Origin: Oscillospiraceae bacterium
GTDB lineage: Bacteria > Bacillota_A > Clostridia > Oscillospirales > Oscillospiraceae
Direction of reading: 5' to 3'
Assembly (NCBI GenBank): GCA_024690695.1
Contig: JAILOS010000050.1
Location: 62,001-126,000, forward strand
Length of the DNA: 64,000 nt
Below the pieces are notes generated by a model. That model was not told the origin of the DNA. It searched no databases and saw nothing but the letters and a program-made list of their open reading frames with translations. This document shows, one piece after another, positions 19,162 through 27,200 of this stretch. Positions within the stretch are counted from its first letter, which is position 1; every line of letters starts with the position of its first letter. The position numbers and the translations under genes are program-made.

Positions 19162-19194
19162 ACAGAGGCGTCCGATTGATCCGGGCGCCTCTGT
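19162..19194 (+). terminator. Probable terminator after rpsU
   Basis: Inverted repeat ACAGAGGCG / CGCCTCTGT with an extra inner CCG/CGG pairing. The trailing sequence ATTCTATTG is only moderately T-rich, so termination may be partial. Confidence 0.55.
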
Positions 19195-19222
19195 ATTCTA
19201 TTGAACGAAGAGGTGCGATAGC

Positions 19223-20353
19223 ATGTACCGATTACTGAAGCAGGACGGGCGCGCACGGCGCGGCGAATTTGAAACGCCGCACGGGCTGGTACAGACGCCG
19301 GTCTTTATGAACGTCGGCACGCAGGGCGCGATCAAGGGCGCTCTGTCCGCCCGCGATCTGAAGGAGATCGGCTGCCAGGTCGAGCTGTCGAACACCTACC
19401 ATCTGCACGTCCGCCCGGGCGACGAACTGATCAAGGAGCTCGGCGGGCTTCACCGTTTCATGACCTGGGAGGGGCCGATCCTCACGGACAGCGGCGGATT
19501 CCAGATCTTTTCCCTGGCCAAGCTCCGCAAGATCACGGAGGAGGGCGTGAAATTCAATTCCCACGTCGACGGCAGGCATGTTTTCATGGGCCCGGAGGAG
19601 AGCATGCGCATCCAGTCGAATCTCGGCTCGGATATCGCGATGGCCTTCGACGAGTGCATTAAAATTCCGTCGCCGAAGGACTACGTCCAGCGCTCCTGCG
19701 AGCGGACGGCCCGCTGGCTGGAGCGCTCCAAAAAAGCGCTCGCCGAATACAACAGCCGCGACGATGCCGTCAACCCGGGACAGATGCTGTTCGGCATCAA
19801 CCAGGGCGCCGTCTTCCATGATCTCCGGATCGAGCACATGAAGCGCATCGCTGCGCTCGACCTGCCCGGATACGCGATCGGCGGGCTCGCGGTGGGGGAG
19901 ACGCACCGGGAGATGTACGACACGATCGAAGCGGTCGAGGAATATATGCCGAAGGACAAGCCGCGCTATCTGATGGGCGTCGGCACGCCGGGCAATATCA
20001 TCGAGAGCGTCGCACGCGGCGTTGATTTCTTCGACTGTGTGATGCCGGCGAGAAACGGTCGGCACGGACATCTTTTCACCTGGAACGGGATCATCAACAT
20101 CAAAAACGAAAAATATCTGAAGGACGACGGCCCGATCGACGCCGCCTGCTCCTGTCCCGTCTGCCGCCGCTATTCCCGCGCGTATCTGCGCCATCTCTTC
20201 AAGGCGGAGGAGATGCTCGCGATGCGCTTTGCCGTGATGCACAATCTGTTTTTCTACAACGATCTGACGGCAAGGATCCGCGCAAGCCTTGACAACGGCA
20301 GCTTTGCCGCGTTCCGGGCGCAGTATTCCGAAATCCTTGATAAACGGATTTAG
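19223..20353 (+). CDS. tgt: Queuine tRNA-ribosyltransferase (tRNA-guanine transglycosylase)
   Basis: Exchanges G34 for preQ1 in GUN-anticodon tRNAs. The 376-residue protein includes FMNVGTQGAIKG, the catalytic Asp of LTDSGGFQIFSL, the specificity strand GGLAVGETHREMYD, the nucleophile region GVDFFDCVMPARNGRHG, and the zinc site CSCPVCRRYSRAYLRHL. It is separated by 27 kb from queA, the next enzyme of the pathway, which is also in this window. Confidence 0.98.
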   Translation: MYRLLKQDGRARRGEFETPHGLVQTPVFMNVGTQGAIKGALSARDLKEIGCQVELSNTYHLHVRPGDELIKELGGLHRFMTWEGPILTDSGGFQIFSLAKLRKITEEGVKFNSHVDGRHVFMGPEESMRIQSNLGSDIAMAFDECIKIPSPKDYVQRSCERTARWLERSKKALAEYNSRDDAVNPGQMLFGINQGAVFHDLRIEHMKRIAALDLPGYAIGGLAVGETHREMYDTIEAVEEYMPKDKPRYLMGVGTPGNIIESVARGVDFFDCVMPARNGRHGHLFTWNGIINIKNEKYLKDDGPIDAACSCPVCRRYSRAYLRHLFKAEEMLAMRFAVMHNLFFYNDLTARIRASLDNGSFAAFRAQYSEILDKRI

Positions 20354-20357
20354 CATC

Positions 20358-20386
20358 TTGCTTTTTACCGTTGAACAAAGTATAAT
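20358..20386 (+). promoter_or_regulatory. Sigma-A promoter for yajC
   Basis: TTGCTT, 17-bp spacer, TATAAT, starting 4 bases after the tgt stop. The -10 is perfect and the -35 moderate. The yajC ATG is about 33 bases further on, behind GGGGAGG. Confidence 0.75.
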
Positions 20387-20418
20387 AAAAACACTTTTAC
20401 GGGGAGGTTTCGTACAAC

Positions 20419-20748
20419 ATGCAACTGTTTCTGACTGCTGCCGAGCAGGGCGGCTCTATGCTCACGATGATTATTCCGCTCGTTCTCATGTTCGGTCTGA
20501 TGTATCTGCTGATCATCCGTCCGGAGAACAAGAAGAAAAAGAAGGCCGAAGAGATGCGCAATTCGCTCTCTCTCGGCGATGAGATCACGACGATCGGGGG
20601 CATCACCGGCAAGATCGTCCAGGTCACCGAGGAGACGATCACCTTCGAGACCGGCGAAGACCGCGTCCGCATCCAGGTGAAGAAGTGGGCTATCTCCACG
20701 ACCGCCAAGATGGAGGCCGAGGAGGCCGCCGCTCAGAAGCGGAAATAA
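20419..20748 (+). CDS. yajC: Preprotein translocase subunit YajC
   Basis: A single-pass SecDF-associated membrane protein. Residues about 12-35 form the transmembrane helix (MIIPLVLMFGLMYLLIIRPE), followed by the stop-transfer NKKKKKAEEMRNSL and the YajC core LGDEITTIGGITGKIVQV. Its placement after tgt is typical of many bacteria. It ends before a clear hairpin. Confidence 0.95.
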   Translation: MQLFLTAAEQGGSMLTMIIPLVLMFGLMYLLIIRPENKKKKKAEEMRNSLSLGDEITTIGGITGKIVQVTEETITFETGEDRVRIQVKKWAISTTAKMEAEEAAAQKRK

Positions 20749-20763
20749 AGGCTTTCAGACGAT

Positions 20764-20799
20764 AAGAGGCAGCGGCCGTTCCGGCTTTCGCTGCCTCTT
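20764..20799 (+). terminator. Terminator after yajC
   Basis: An 11-bp inverted repeat AAGAGGCAGCG / CGCTGCCTCTT about 15 bases after the stop, with a short trailing T stretch. Confidence 0.7.
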
Positions 20800-20870
20800 T
20801 CCGTTCCTGGCATGAAAAGCGCCTCGCGGCCGTATGATGAAGCAAATCATACCGGCGGAGGTGCTTTTTG

Positions 20871-21293
20871 ATGGGGAAAAAAGAACGGAAAGGCGGGCGG
20901 AGGCTCGCTCTGTCCGTGCTCGTCTGGGCCGCTTCGGTCTTTGCGCTGCTTCTGCTCGCAGCCGTTCTGGCAAACAAACTCGGCTGCAGGCAGAAGGATC
21001 TGGCCTTGCTGGCGGATATCGCCGTGCTGCTTGCCGGCGCGGCCGCAGCGCTGTTTCTGTGCTCCGGGCAAGAGCACGGTCGACTGCGCTGCGGGATGCT
21101 GTTCGGTCTGGGAGCGGCAGCGTTTCTGATCCTCTGCGGCTTTCTGGCGCTGGGTGACAGCGTGACCTGGTCGGGAGCGGCGAAGGTCTGCGCCTCCAGT
21201 CTCGCCGGAGCCTCAGTCGGGGCTTTCTTTTCCGGAGGCGTGAAACGATCTGCGTCCGGTCGCAGAACCCGCTCGTTCAGATTCGGCGGCTGA
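20871..21293 (+). CDS. TIGR04086-like four-helix membrane protein
   Basis: A 140-residue integral membrane protein of unknown function. The ATG is preferred over an adjacent TTG because it is better spaced from GGAGG. Four hydrophobic segments are visible (roughly 12-34, 42-60, 73-92 and 99-120), with a basic C-terminal tail. Small proteins of this type (TIGR04086) often sit next to yajC in Clostridia, and some belong to sporulation regulons. The family call rests on length, topology and context, not on a decisive motif. Confidence 0.6.
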   Translation: MGKKERKGGRRLALSVLVWAASVFALLLLAAVLANKLGCRQKDLALLADIAVLLAGAAAALFLCSGQEHGRLRCGMLFGLGAAAFLILCGFLALGDSVTWSGAAKVCASSLAGASVGAFFSGGVKRSASGRRTRSFRFGG

Positions 21294-21320
21294 TCCGGCC
21301 TTTCATTTTTTGTGATTATT

Positions 21321-21399
21321 GACAGACCGCCTGTTGCGCCGCCCATATCTTGAAGCGGCGGCCGCCGCGCAATACAACAATTTGTGCTTCCGGTCTGTC
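21321..21399. other. Nested inverted repeats in a 240-base gap
   Basis: Outer arms GACAGACCG (21321-21329) and CGGTCTGTC (21391-21399) enclose a second pair, TTGCGC (21334-21339) and GCGCAA (21367-21372). Between them lies a perfect 14-bp palindrome, GCGGCGGCCGCCGC (21356-21369). No coding sequence is seen here. It could be a structured RNA, a terminator for the upstream gene, or a remnant of a small mobile element. Confidence 0.5.
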
Positions 21400-21455
21400 G
21401 ATTGTAACCGTTTTGTCGCAGATTAAGAATTTTTAACAAAACGTTCAAAAAGGGC

Positions 21456-21484
21456 TTGAAAAAAGCGGGGGAATGTAATATATT
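21456..21484 (+). promoter_or_regulatory. Sigma-A-like promoter before the xerD-linked membrane gene
   Basis: TTGAAA, 17-bp spacer, TATATT, about 64 bases before the ATG of the next gene, in a conspicuously AT-rich stretch. Confidence 0.6.
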
Positions 21485-21547
21485 GTTTTCACAATGTTGT
21501 TATGTTAATCGTTATTTTATGCGATTCGGTAACAATTGTTTTCTTCT

Positions 21548-22024
21548 ATGCATCCGATGATACAAGTTCAAAGCCGTCAAAACGCCTCCCGAGCGTATGC
21601 TGGGATTCTTTTTTTCGCCTTTGTGCTGGGCAGCGTCTGTTGCCGCGCTGCGATTCTGCCGGATCTGACACGTTTTCTTCCTCCGGAGCCCCAGCTCTAT
21701 GAGCTGCTCAGCGCCGCCTTGTGCATCGCGGCTTTTTCCGTTCTCGGCCCGCTGCTGGTTCCGGCGGTCTTCTTTTTCCTCGGCTGTTCCGCCTGTCTTT
21801 CTTCCTGGGAGCTTCGGTCCGAAAGCGGCTTTCCGTTCTGGCTGCTCGCGTTGTACCCGGCGCTGTTCTGCGCGGGCTCCTTATCCATCCGGTGCAGCCT
21901 GTCTCTGCTGCGAAGCGTTTTCCGCGCTCCGGCGCGGGACCGCAGTCTTCCATCCCGCCTCGCGTTTACCGTACTGCTCTGTCTTTGCTCGCTTATCCTC
22001 TCGCATGTGATGATAAAACCGTAA
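21548..22024 (+). CDS. Multi-pass membrane protein of unknown function upstream of xerD
   Basis: A 158-residue hydrophobic protein with about four or five membrane segments. No Shine-Dalgarno is obvious before the chosen ATG; an in-frame TTG lies 12 bases upstream. No family motif is recognised. In several Clostridia spoIIM, a septal peptidoglycan gene of similar size and topology, lies immediately before xerD, so a diverged SpoIIM is possible. That is inference from position only. It ends 16 bases before xerD and is probably cotranscribed. Confidence 0.5.
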   Translation: MHPMIQVQSRQNASRAYAGILFFAFVLGSVCCRAAILPDLTRFLPPEPQLYELLSAALCIAAFSVLGPLLVPAVFFFLGCSACLSSWELRSESGFPFWLLALYPALFCAGSLSIRCSLSLLRSVFRAPARDRSLPSRLAFTVLLCLCSLILSHVMIKP

Positions 22025-22040
22025 AGGAGGTGATCCCGAC

Positions 22041-22931
22041 ATGCTCAATTCCGAATGCCTCGAATTGTTTGAAAACTATCTGAAAAACGAGAAAAAGGCT
22101 TCGGCCAATACGCTCAGCTCGTATATGCGCGATATCCGCCAGTACGCGGAGTATATGGAAGAGCACGACGGATCGCCGATCACCGAAGCGGAGGACACGG
22201 AGCTTTTCGCCTATATCGAGCACCTGAAGGAGGCGGGCAAATCCGTCGCTACGGTCTCGCGCAGCATTGCTTCGCTGAAAAACCTGTATTCCTGGCTCAT
22301 GATCAGCCGTATGATCAGCTCAAACCCGGCCACCGGGCTCGTTCCGGAAAAGAGCAAGCAGAAGCTCCCGCAGATCCTGACCAGCCGGGAAGTGGATCTG
22401 CTGCTGGAGCAGCCGGAATGCGTCGACGCCAAAGGCTACCGCGACAAGGCCATGCTGGAGCTGCTTTACGCCACCGGTATCCGCGTGACGGAGCTCATCG
22501 ATCTGGACGTTGACGACGTCAATCTCAAGGCGGGCGTCGTTCGCTGCCACAGCCGCGACAAAGAGCGCTTTATCCCAATGTATCCAAAGGCCGTCAAGGC
22601 GCTGAGCGATTATCTCGAGCTCGTGCGCCCGCAGATGATCGCGCTGCCGGACGAACAGGCCCTGTTCGTCAACGTCAGCGGCGAGCGCATGTCCCGCCAG
22701 GGCTTCTGGAAGCTCATCAAGCACTACCAGAAAAAGGCCGCGATCGAAAAGGAGATCACCCCGCACACGCTGCGTCACTCCTTCGCCGCACACCTGCTGG
22801 AAAACGGCGCCGATATCCACGCGATCCAGGAGATGCTCGGCCACGCCGATCTTTCTTCGACGCAGGTCTATTCGCAGCTCGTCAAAAAACAGATCAAAGA
22901 CGTGTACAACATGGCCCATCCGAGAGCCTGA
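22041..22931 (+). CDS. xerD: Site-specific tyrosine recombinase XerD
   Basis: Resolves chromosome dimers at dif. The 296-residue protein has an N-terminal SAM-like core-binding domain (about 1-95) and the catalytic domain with Arg148 (ATGIRVTELI), His242 and Arg245 (HTLRHSFAAH), His268 (MLGHADLSSTQ) and nucleophile Tyr277 (VYSQL). The Shine-Dalgarno AAAGGAGGTGATCC is nearly a perfect complement of the 16S tail. A second recombinase gene lies at 31744-32745. Confidence 0.92.
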   Translation: MLNSECLELFENYLKNEKKASANTLSSYMRDIRQYAEYMEEHDGSPITEAEDTELFAYIEHLKEAGKSVATVSRSIASLKNLYSWLMISRMISSNPATGLVPEKSKQKLPQILTSREVDLLLEQPECVDAKGYRDKAMLELLYATGIRVTELIDLDVDDVNLKAGVVRCHSRDKERFIPMYPKAVKALSDYLELVRPQMIALPDEQALFVNVSGERMSRQGFWKLIKHYQKKAAIEKEITPHTLRHSFAAHLLENGADIHAIQEMLGHADLSSTQVYSQLVKKQIKDVYNMAHPRA

Positions 22932-22945
22932 AAAACAGAAGATTT

Positions 22946-22988
22946 CCTCCGGTCTGTCCCTCCGTCAGCGGCAGACCGGAGGTTTTTT
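22946..22988 (+). terminator. Strong terminator after xerD
   Basis: An 11-bp stem CCTCCGGTCTG / CAGACCGGAGG is followed directly by six T. Confidence 0.92.
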
Positions 22989-22989
22989 G

Positions 22990-23018
22990 TTGAAAAAAAA
23001 GCGAACATGTGATACAGT
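22990..23018 (+). promoter_or_regulatory. Sigma-A-like promoter for ruvCAB
   Basis: TTGAAA, 17-bp spacer, TACAGT, starting right after the xerD terminator T-run and 20 bases before the ruvC ATG. The -10 matches 4 of 6 positions. Confidence 0.5.
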
Positions 23019-23037
23019 TTGACAGGGAAGTGATTGC

Positions 23038-23550
23038 ATGCGAATCATGGGCATCGACCCCGGCATTGCGACGATCGGCTTCGGCGTTCTGGACGCAGAC
23101 CGGGCGAGGATCAGCCTGCAGCGCTGCGGCGTGATCACGACGCCGGCTCACACGAGCCTGTCAAGCCGCCTGGAGCAGATCTACCTCGATCTCGGTCAGC
23201 TCCTGCGGGAGTACCGGCCGGACGCCGTGGCGATCGAAGAGCTGTTTTTCAATACGAATATCACGACCGGCATCGCCGTGGCCCACGGGCGCGGCGTGAT
23301 CCTGCTCGCGTGCCGGCAGGCGGGCGTGAAGATTTACGAATACACGCCGCTGCAGGTCAAGCAGGCCGTCGTCGGCTACGGACGGGCGGAGAAGAAGCAG
23401 GTCATGGAGATGGTCCGGCGCATCTGCTCGCTGAAAGCGCCGCCGAGGCCGGATGACGCGGCCGACGCCGTGGCGCTCGCCATCTGCCATGCCCGCAGCG
23501 CGACCTCATTACTCTACAGAGGAGACGAAGGAATATGTTCCACCATATAG
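23038..23550 (+). CDS. ruvC: Holliday junction endonuclease RuvC
   Basis: Cleaves Holliday junctions. The 170-residue RNase H-fold protein shows its catalytic acids: Asp7 (MGIDPG), Glu67/Glu68 (VAIEELFF), and Asp140 with Asp143 (PDDAADAVALAICH). An ATG three codons in is an alternative start. It overlaps ruvA by 16 bases and heads ruvCAB. Confidence 0.97.
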   Translation: MRIMGIDPGIATIGFGVLDADRARISLQRCGVITTPAHTSLSSRLEQIYLDLGQLLREYRPDAVAIEELFFNTNITTGIAVAHGRGVILLACRQAGVKIYEYTPLQVKQAVVGYGRAEKKQVMEMVRRICSLKAPPRPDDAADAVALAICHARSATSLLYRGDEGICSTI

Positions 23551-24131
23551 AAGGCGTCGTCAGCGAGATCGGTCACAATCTCGCCGTGATCGACTGCGGC
23601 GGGATCGGCTTTGAACTCAACACGACGCTGAACACCTTGTCTTATCTCCGCACCGGCGAAAAAGCGCGGCTGTACGTCACGGAGGCGATCAAGGAAGACG
23701 CCTTCGATCTCTATGGCTTTTCAACAAAAAGCGAGCGGCGTTTCTTTGAAATGCTGATCTCCGTCTCCGGCATCGGGCCGAAGGCGGCGCTGTCGATCCT
23801 CTCGGCAAACACGCCGGATTCGCTCGCTTTCGCCGTGCTGAACAACAATGAAAAAGCCCTGACCGTCGCGCCCGGCATCGGCAAAAAGATCGCTCAGCGC
23901 GTGATTTTGGAGCTTAAGGACAAGATCGGCGCAGAGACGGAGTCCGTCGATTTCACGCCGCCACCGGCCGTATCGGCAGGGGAGAGCAGCGCCGTGAGCG
24001 AGGCGGTCGCCGCGCTCACCGTGCTCGGCTTCGGCAACGCCGAGATCGCCGCCGCGATGAAAAAGATCGACACGTCCTCCATGACAGCCGAACAGATCAC
24101 CAAAGCCGTCCTCAGAACGATGGCCCAGTAA
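23535..24131 (+). CDS. ruvA: Holliday junction branch migration protein RuvA
   Basis: Binds the four-way junction and recruits RuvB. Domain I opens with MFHHIEGVVSEIGHNLAVID, domain II has helix-hairpin-helix motifs (LISVSGIGPKAALSIL and VAPGIGKKIAQRVILELKDK), and after an Ala/Glu-rich linker a C-terminal RuvB-binding domain begins near AVAALTVLGFGNAEI. At 198 aa it is typical in size. Confidence 0.97.
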   Translation: MFHHIEGVVSEIGHNLAVIDCGGIGFELNTTLNTLSYLRTGEKARLYVTEAIKEDAFDLYGFSTKSERRFFEMLISVSGIGPKAALSILSANTPDSLAFAVLNNNEKALTVAPGIGKKIAQRVILELKDKIGAETESVDFTPPPAVSAGESSAVSEAVAALTVLGFGNAEIAAAMKKIDTSSMTAEQITKAVLRTMAQ

Positions 24132-24143
24132 CGGGGGAGCTAT

Positions 24144-25187
24144 ATGAGCATCAGTTATTCCGCCGAAGAACAGGAAGAGATCATCACCGCGACCGTCAGT
24201 CTCCCGGAGGACAGCGCCGAAGGCTCGCTGCGTCCGAGGACGCTGCGCGAGTATATCGGGCAGAAGAAGGCGAAGGAGAATCTCGAAATCTTCATCAACG
24301 CCGCGAAAATGCGCCGTGAGCCGCTCGATCACGTGCTGCTGCACGGGCCTCCGGGCCTCGGCAAAACGACGCTGGCGGCCGTGATCGCCAACGAAATGGG
24401 CGTCAATATGCGCATCACCTCCGGCCCTGCGATCGAAAAGCCCGGCGACCTGGTCGCGATGCTGACGAATCTTAACGAAGGGGATATCCTCTTCGTTGAC
24501 GAGATCCATCGCCTGAACCGCGCTTACGAGGAGATCCTCTATCCCGCGATGGAGGATTTTGCGATCGACATTATTCTGGGCAAAGGCCCCTCGGCGAATT
24601 CCCTGCATCTCGATCTGCCGCATTTCACGCTGATCGGCGCGACGACCCGATCGGGCCAGCTCACGGCTCCGCTGCGCGACCGCTTCGGCGTCACGCTGCG
24701 GCTTGAGCTGTACAGCCCGGAGGAGCTGCAGAAAATCGTCGTGCGCTCGGCCGGCATCCTCAACGTTGGGATCGAGCCCGACGGCGCCTATGAGATCGCC
24801 TCGCGCTCGCGCGGCACGCCCCGTATCGCCAACCGGCTGCTTCGCCGCGTCCGCGATTATGCGATGGTCCGGGCCAACGGCGTGATCACGCAGAAGGTCG
24901 CCGATCAGGCCCTCTCCGCGCTGGAGGTCGACAAGCTCGGTCTCGACGCGCTGGACCGTCGGATGCTCCGCAGCATCATCGACTATTACGGCGGCGGTCC
25001 CGTCGGTCTCGATACGCTGGCCGCCACGATCAACGAGGAAGCCGTCACGCTTGAAGACGTGTACGAGCCCTTCCTGCTGCAGCGCGGATTTCTCACGCGG
25101 ACGCCGCGGGGACGCTGCGTCACGAGGAAGGCCTACGAGCATCTCGGCATTGAATATATCGGACAGCAGCAGATCGATCTGTCATGA
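24144..25187 (+). CDS. ruvB: Holliday junction helicase RuvB
   Basis: AAA+ motor of branch migration. Walker A is [12 protein letters not shown], Walker B is [17 protein letters not shown], sensor 1 is [20 protein letters not shown], and the C-terminal winged helix contains [16 protein letters not shown]. At 347 aa it is full length. It starts 12 bases after ruvA. Confidence 0.98.
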   Translation: MSISYSAEEQEEIITATVSLPEDSAEGSLRPRTLREYIGQKKAKENLEIFINAAKMRREPLDHVLLHGPPGLGKTTLAAVIANEMGVNMRITSGPAIEKPGDLVAMLTNLNEGDILFVDEIHRLNRAYEEILYPAMEDFAIDIILGKGPSANSLHLDLPHFTLIGATTRSGQLTAPLRDRFGVTLRLELYSPEELQKIVVRSAGILNVGIEPDGAYEIASRSRGTPRIANRLLRRVRDYAMVRANGVITQKVADQALSALEVDKLGLDALDRRMLRSIIDYYGGGPVGLDTLAATINEEAVTLEDVYEPFLLQRGFLTRTPRGRCVTRKAYEHLGIEYIGQQQIDLS

Positions 25188-25204
25188 TTTAGAAAAAAAT
25201 AATA

Positions 25205-25232
25205 TTGACTTTACACAAACTTGCGGTATAAT
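25205..25232 (+). promoter_or_regulatory. Sigma-A promoter for the SigH-like gene
   Basis: TTGACT, 16-bp spacer, TATAAT, 37 bases upstream of the ATG. It begins 17 bases after the ruvB stop, so the sigma gene probably has its own transcript. Confidence 0.85.
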
Positions 25233-25268
25233 AAACTCTGTAGTTTTGTAAAGATATTCTGAACGACT

Positions 25269-25886
25269 ATGGTTGATTACGCAGATTACAGCGATAACGA
25301 ATTGCTCGGCCTTCTGTCCGAAGGGAAAGAGGAGGCGGAAGAGCAGCTGGCGGCCCGCTATCTGCCGCTGGTGAAAGCCTGCGCCAAGTCTTTCGTTCTG
25401 GCCGGCGGGGAAGGGAAGGATCTCGTCCAGGAGGGCGTGATCGGTCTTCTTTCCGCAATCAGAACGTATAAACCCGATAACGGCGCTTCCTTCCGCACCT
25501 ATGCCGAGCACTGTGTCCGCATGCGTCTGCTCTCTGCAGTCAAATCCGCATCCCGACTAAAGCATTTCCCGCTCAACGACTCCGTTTCCCTTGAGCAGCT
25601 CTCAGAAGAATCCGATCCCCGTTTGTCGGCTGTTTTGGAGGTATTCCATCGCAACCCCGAGGATATGGTTTTAGCCAGAGAGAACGAGGAAGAACTTTAC
25701 TGCGCCTTATCCAACTGCTTATCCAAATATGAGATCCGGGTCCTGTCCCTGTACAGCAACGGCATGAGCTATCGCGAAATCGGGGAAAAGCTCGGAAAAG
25801 ACTCAAAATCCGTCGACAACGCTGTCCAACGGATCAGGCGCAAGCTGGCGCGGAACCTTCACCCAGGCGATATCAGCGAAAGCTGA
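25269..25886 (+). CDS. SigH-like (Spo0H, sigma-30 family) RNA polymerase sigma factor
   Basis: A 205-residue sigma-70 family protein matching SigH along its length. Region 2 includes GKDLVQEGVIGLLSAIRTY, followed by SFRTYAEHCVRMRLLSAVK and the SigH-specific SRLKHFPLNDSVSLEQL. Region 4 is SLYSNGMSYREIGEKLGK and SVDNAVQRIRRKLARNL. SigH drives entry into sporulation in Bacillus and Clostridium. No clear Shine-Dalgarno precedes the ATG, unlike most genes here. A different sigma-30 paralogue cannot be excluded. Confidence 0.85.
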   Translation: MVDYADYSDNELLGLLSEGKEEAEEQLAARYLPLVKACAKSFVLAGGEGKDLVQEGVIGLLSAIRTYKPDNGASFRTYAEHCVRMRLLSAVKSASRLKHFPLNDSVSLEQLSEESDPRLSAVLEVFHRNPEDMVLARENEEELYCALSNCLSKYEIRVLSLYSNGMSYREIGEKLGKDSKSVDNAVQRIRRKLARNLHPGDISES

Positions 25887-25934
25887 ACGCAAATACAGCC
25901 ATCACGGCAAGAGCAAAAAAAGAGAGGATTCAAA

Positions 25935-26213
25935 ATGTACCAGGACAAGACCTTAGTTTGCAAAGAGTGCGGCAAAGAGTTCGTCTTCACCGCCGGTGAG
26001 CAGGAGTTCTACGCGGAGCGCGGCTTCCAGAACGAGCCTCAGCGCTGCAAGGCCTGCCGCGACGCTCGCAAGAACGCCGCTCGCGGTCCCCGTGAGTTCT
26101 TCACCGCTACCTGCGCTGCCTGCGGCGGCGAGGCCAAGGTTCCCTTCGAGCCGAAGTCTGACCGTCCCGTCTACTGCAGCGAGTGCTTTGCAAGAATGAG
26201 GGCTCAGGGCTGA
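25935..26213 (+). CDS. Small double zinc-ribbon protein (zf-trcl type)
   Basis: A 92-residue cytoplasmic protein with four CxxC pairs: CKECGKEF, CKACRDAR, CAACGGEAKVPFEPKSDRPV and CSECFARM. The EFYAERGFQNEPQRCKACR block is characteristic of the probable zinc-ribbon domain family in Firmicutes. Function unknown; nucleic-acid or protein binding is likely. It has a good GAGAGG Shine-Dalgarno and a strong terminator. Confidence 0.85.
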   Translation: MYQDKTLVCKECGKEFVFTAGEQEFYAERGFQNEPQRCKACRDARKNAARGPREFFTATCAACGGEAKVPFEPKSDRPVYCSECFARMRAQG

Positions 26214-26229
26214 GTCAAAACAGCTCAAG

Positions 26230-26265
26230 GGATAGGGATGCTTCGGTATCCCTATCCGTTTTTTT
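26230..26265 (+). terminator. Strong terminator after the zinc-ribbon gene
   Basis: A 10-bp perfect stem GGATAGGGAT / ATCCCTATCC with a short loop, then GTTTTTTT. Confidence 0.93.
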
Positions 26266-26281
26266 ATGACGAGGTGAGATC

Positions 26282-26482
26282 ATGGAAATTACAAGAGACA
26301 CGCTGATCGGCGATATCGTTCAGAACTGCCCGGAGGCCATGCCGGCTTTCCAGGCCATCGGCATGCACTGCATGGGCTGCGCGCTGGCCAGCGGCGAGAC
26401 TGTGGAGCAGGCCTGCGCCGTCCACGGTATCGACCCGGACGAATTTATCGAGGGTCTGATCGACTATCTCGAAAACCTGTAA
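26282..26482 (+). CDS. DUF1858-domain protein
   Basis: A 66-residue protein made of one DUF1858 module (related to the N-terminal part of ScdA/RIC-type iron-sulfur repair proteins). The diagnostic piece is PAFQAIGMHCMGCALASGET, where the CxxC may bind metal or act in redox. It starts with GGTGAG spacing and precedes trmK by 13 bases. Function unknown. Confidence 0.85.
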   Translation: MEITRDTLIGDIVQNCPEAMPAFQAIGMHCMGCALASGETVEQACAVHGIDPDEFIEGLIDYLENL

Positions 26483-26495
26483 GCGTTTCTTCGCT

Positions 26496-27200
26496 ATGAA
26501 TCAGCGTCTGGAAACGATCTGCCGCCTGATCCGCCCGGGGATCGGGCTGATCGACGTCGGCACGGATCACGGATATCTGCCGGAAAAACTGGCCCTGGAG
26601 GCATATCCGGGGCGTCTCTTCGCCTCGGATATCAGGCGCGCTCCGCTCGAGTGCGCCAAAAGGACGGCCGAGCGTTCCGGCGTGTCGGATAAAATCAGCT
26701 TTCTGCTCTGTGACGGGCTCGAGCTCTGTCCGCCGGAGCAGGTGGATACGATCGTCGTCGCCGGCATGGGCGGAGACGCGATCTGCGGCATCCTCGACCG
26801 GGCCGAGTGGTGCTGGACGCCGGCATACCGCCTGCTTCTGCAGCCGATGAGCAAGCAGGAGATCCTTCGCTATTTTCTCGTCAACAACGGTTTTTCGATC
26901 GACAGGGAAGTGCTCGTGCGTGACGCGGGCGAGATCTATCAGATCCTTGACGCTCGATTCTGCGGGGAAAACAGCCCGCTCAGCGACGCCGAGCTCTATA
27001 TCGGCAAGCAGGGATCGGCAGATCGGGAGCTGTACGGCGAGCTGCTTGAAAAGCTCGCAGCCCGTTTTGAGCGCAGAAGGGAAGGGATCCGGCGCGCATC
27101 TGAGTCTTCAGCGGCCGAAGAAGACTTTACCGAAGCAATTCTGCGGGAAATCGACGCAATCAGGAGGGGATCGAATGGCGACCGTTGCTCAGATCTTTAA
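26496..27200 (+). CDS. trmK: tRNA (adenine22-N1)-methyltransferase TrmK
   Basis: SAM-dependent m1A22 methyltransferase. Motif I is IDVGTDHGYLPEKLA, and the family-specific DTIVVAGMGGDAICGIL and LLLQPMSKQEILRYFL are present. The C-terminal part is a helical coil rich in Glu and Arg. At 234 aa it matches the family. Its 3' end overlaps the next gene by 26 bases; trmK-nif3 is a common Firmicutes pair. Confidence 0.93.
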   Translation: MNQRLETICRLIRPGIGLIDVGTDHGYLPEKLALEAYPGRLFASDIRRAPLECAKRTAERSGVSDKISFLLCDGLELCPPEQVDTIVVAGMGGDAICGILDRAEWCWTPAYRLLLQPMSKQEILRYFLVNNGFSIDREVLVRDAGEIYQILDARFCGENSPLSDAELYIGKQGSADRELYGELLEKLAARFERRREGIRRASESSAAEEDFTEAILREIDAIRRGSNGDRCSDL

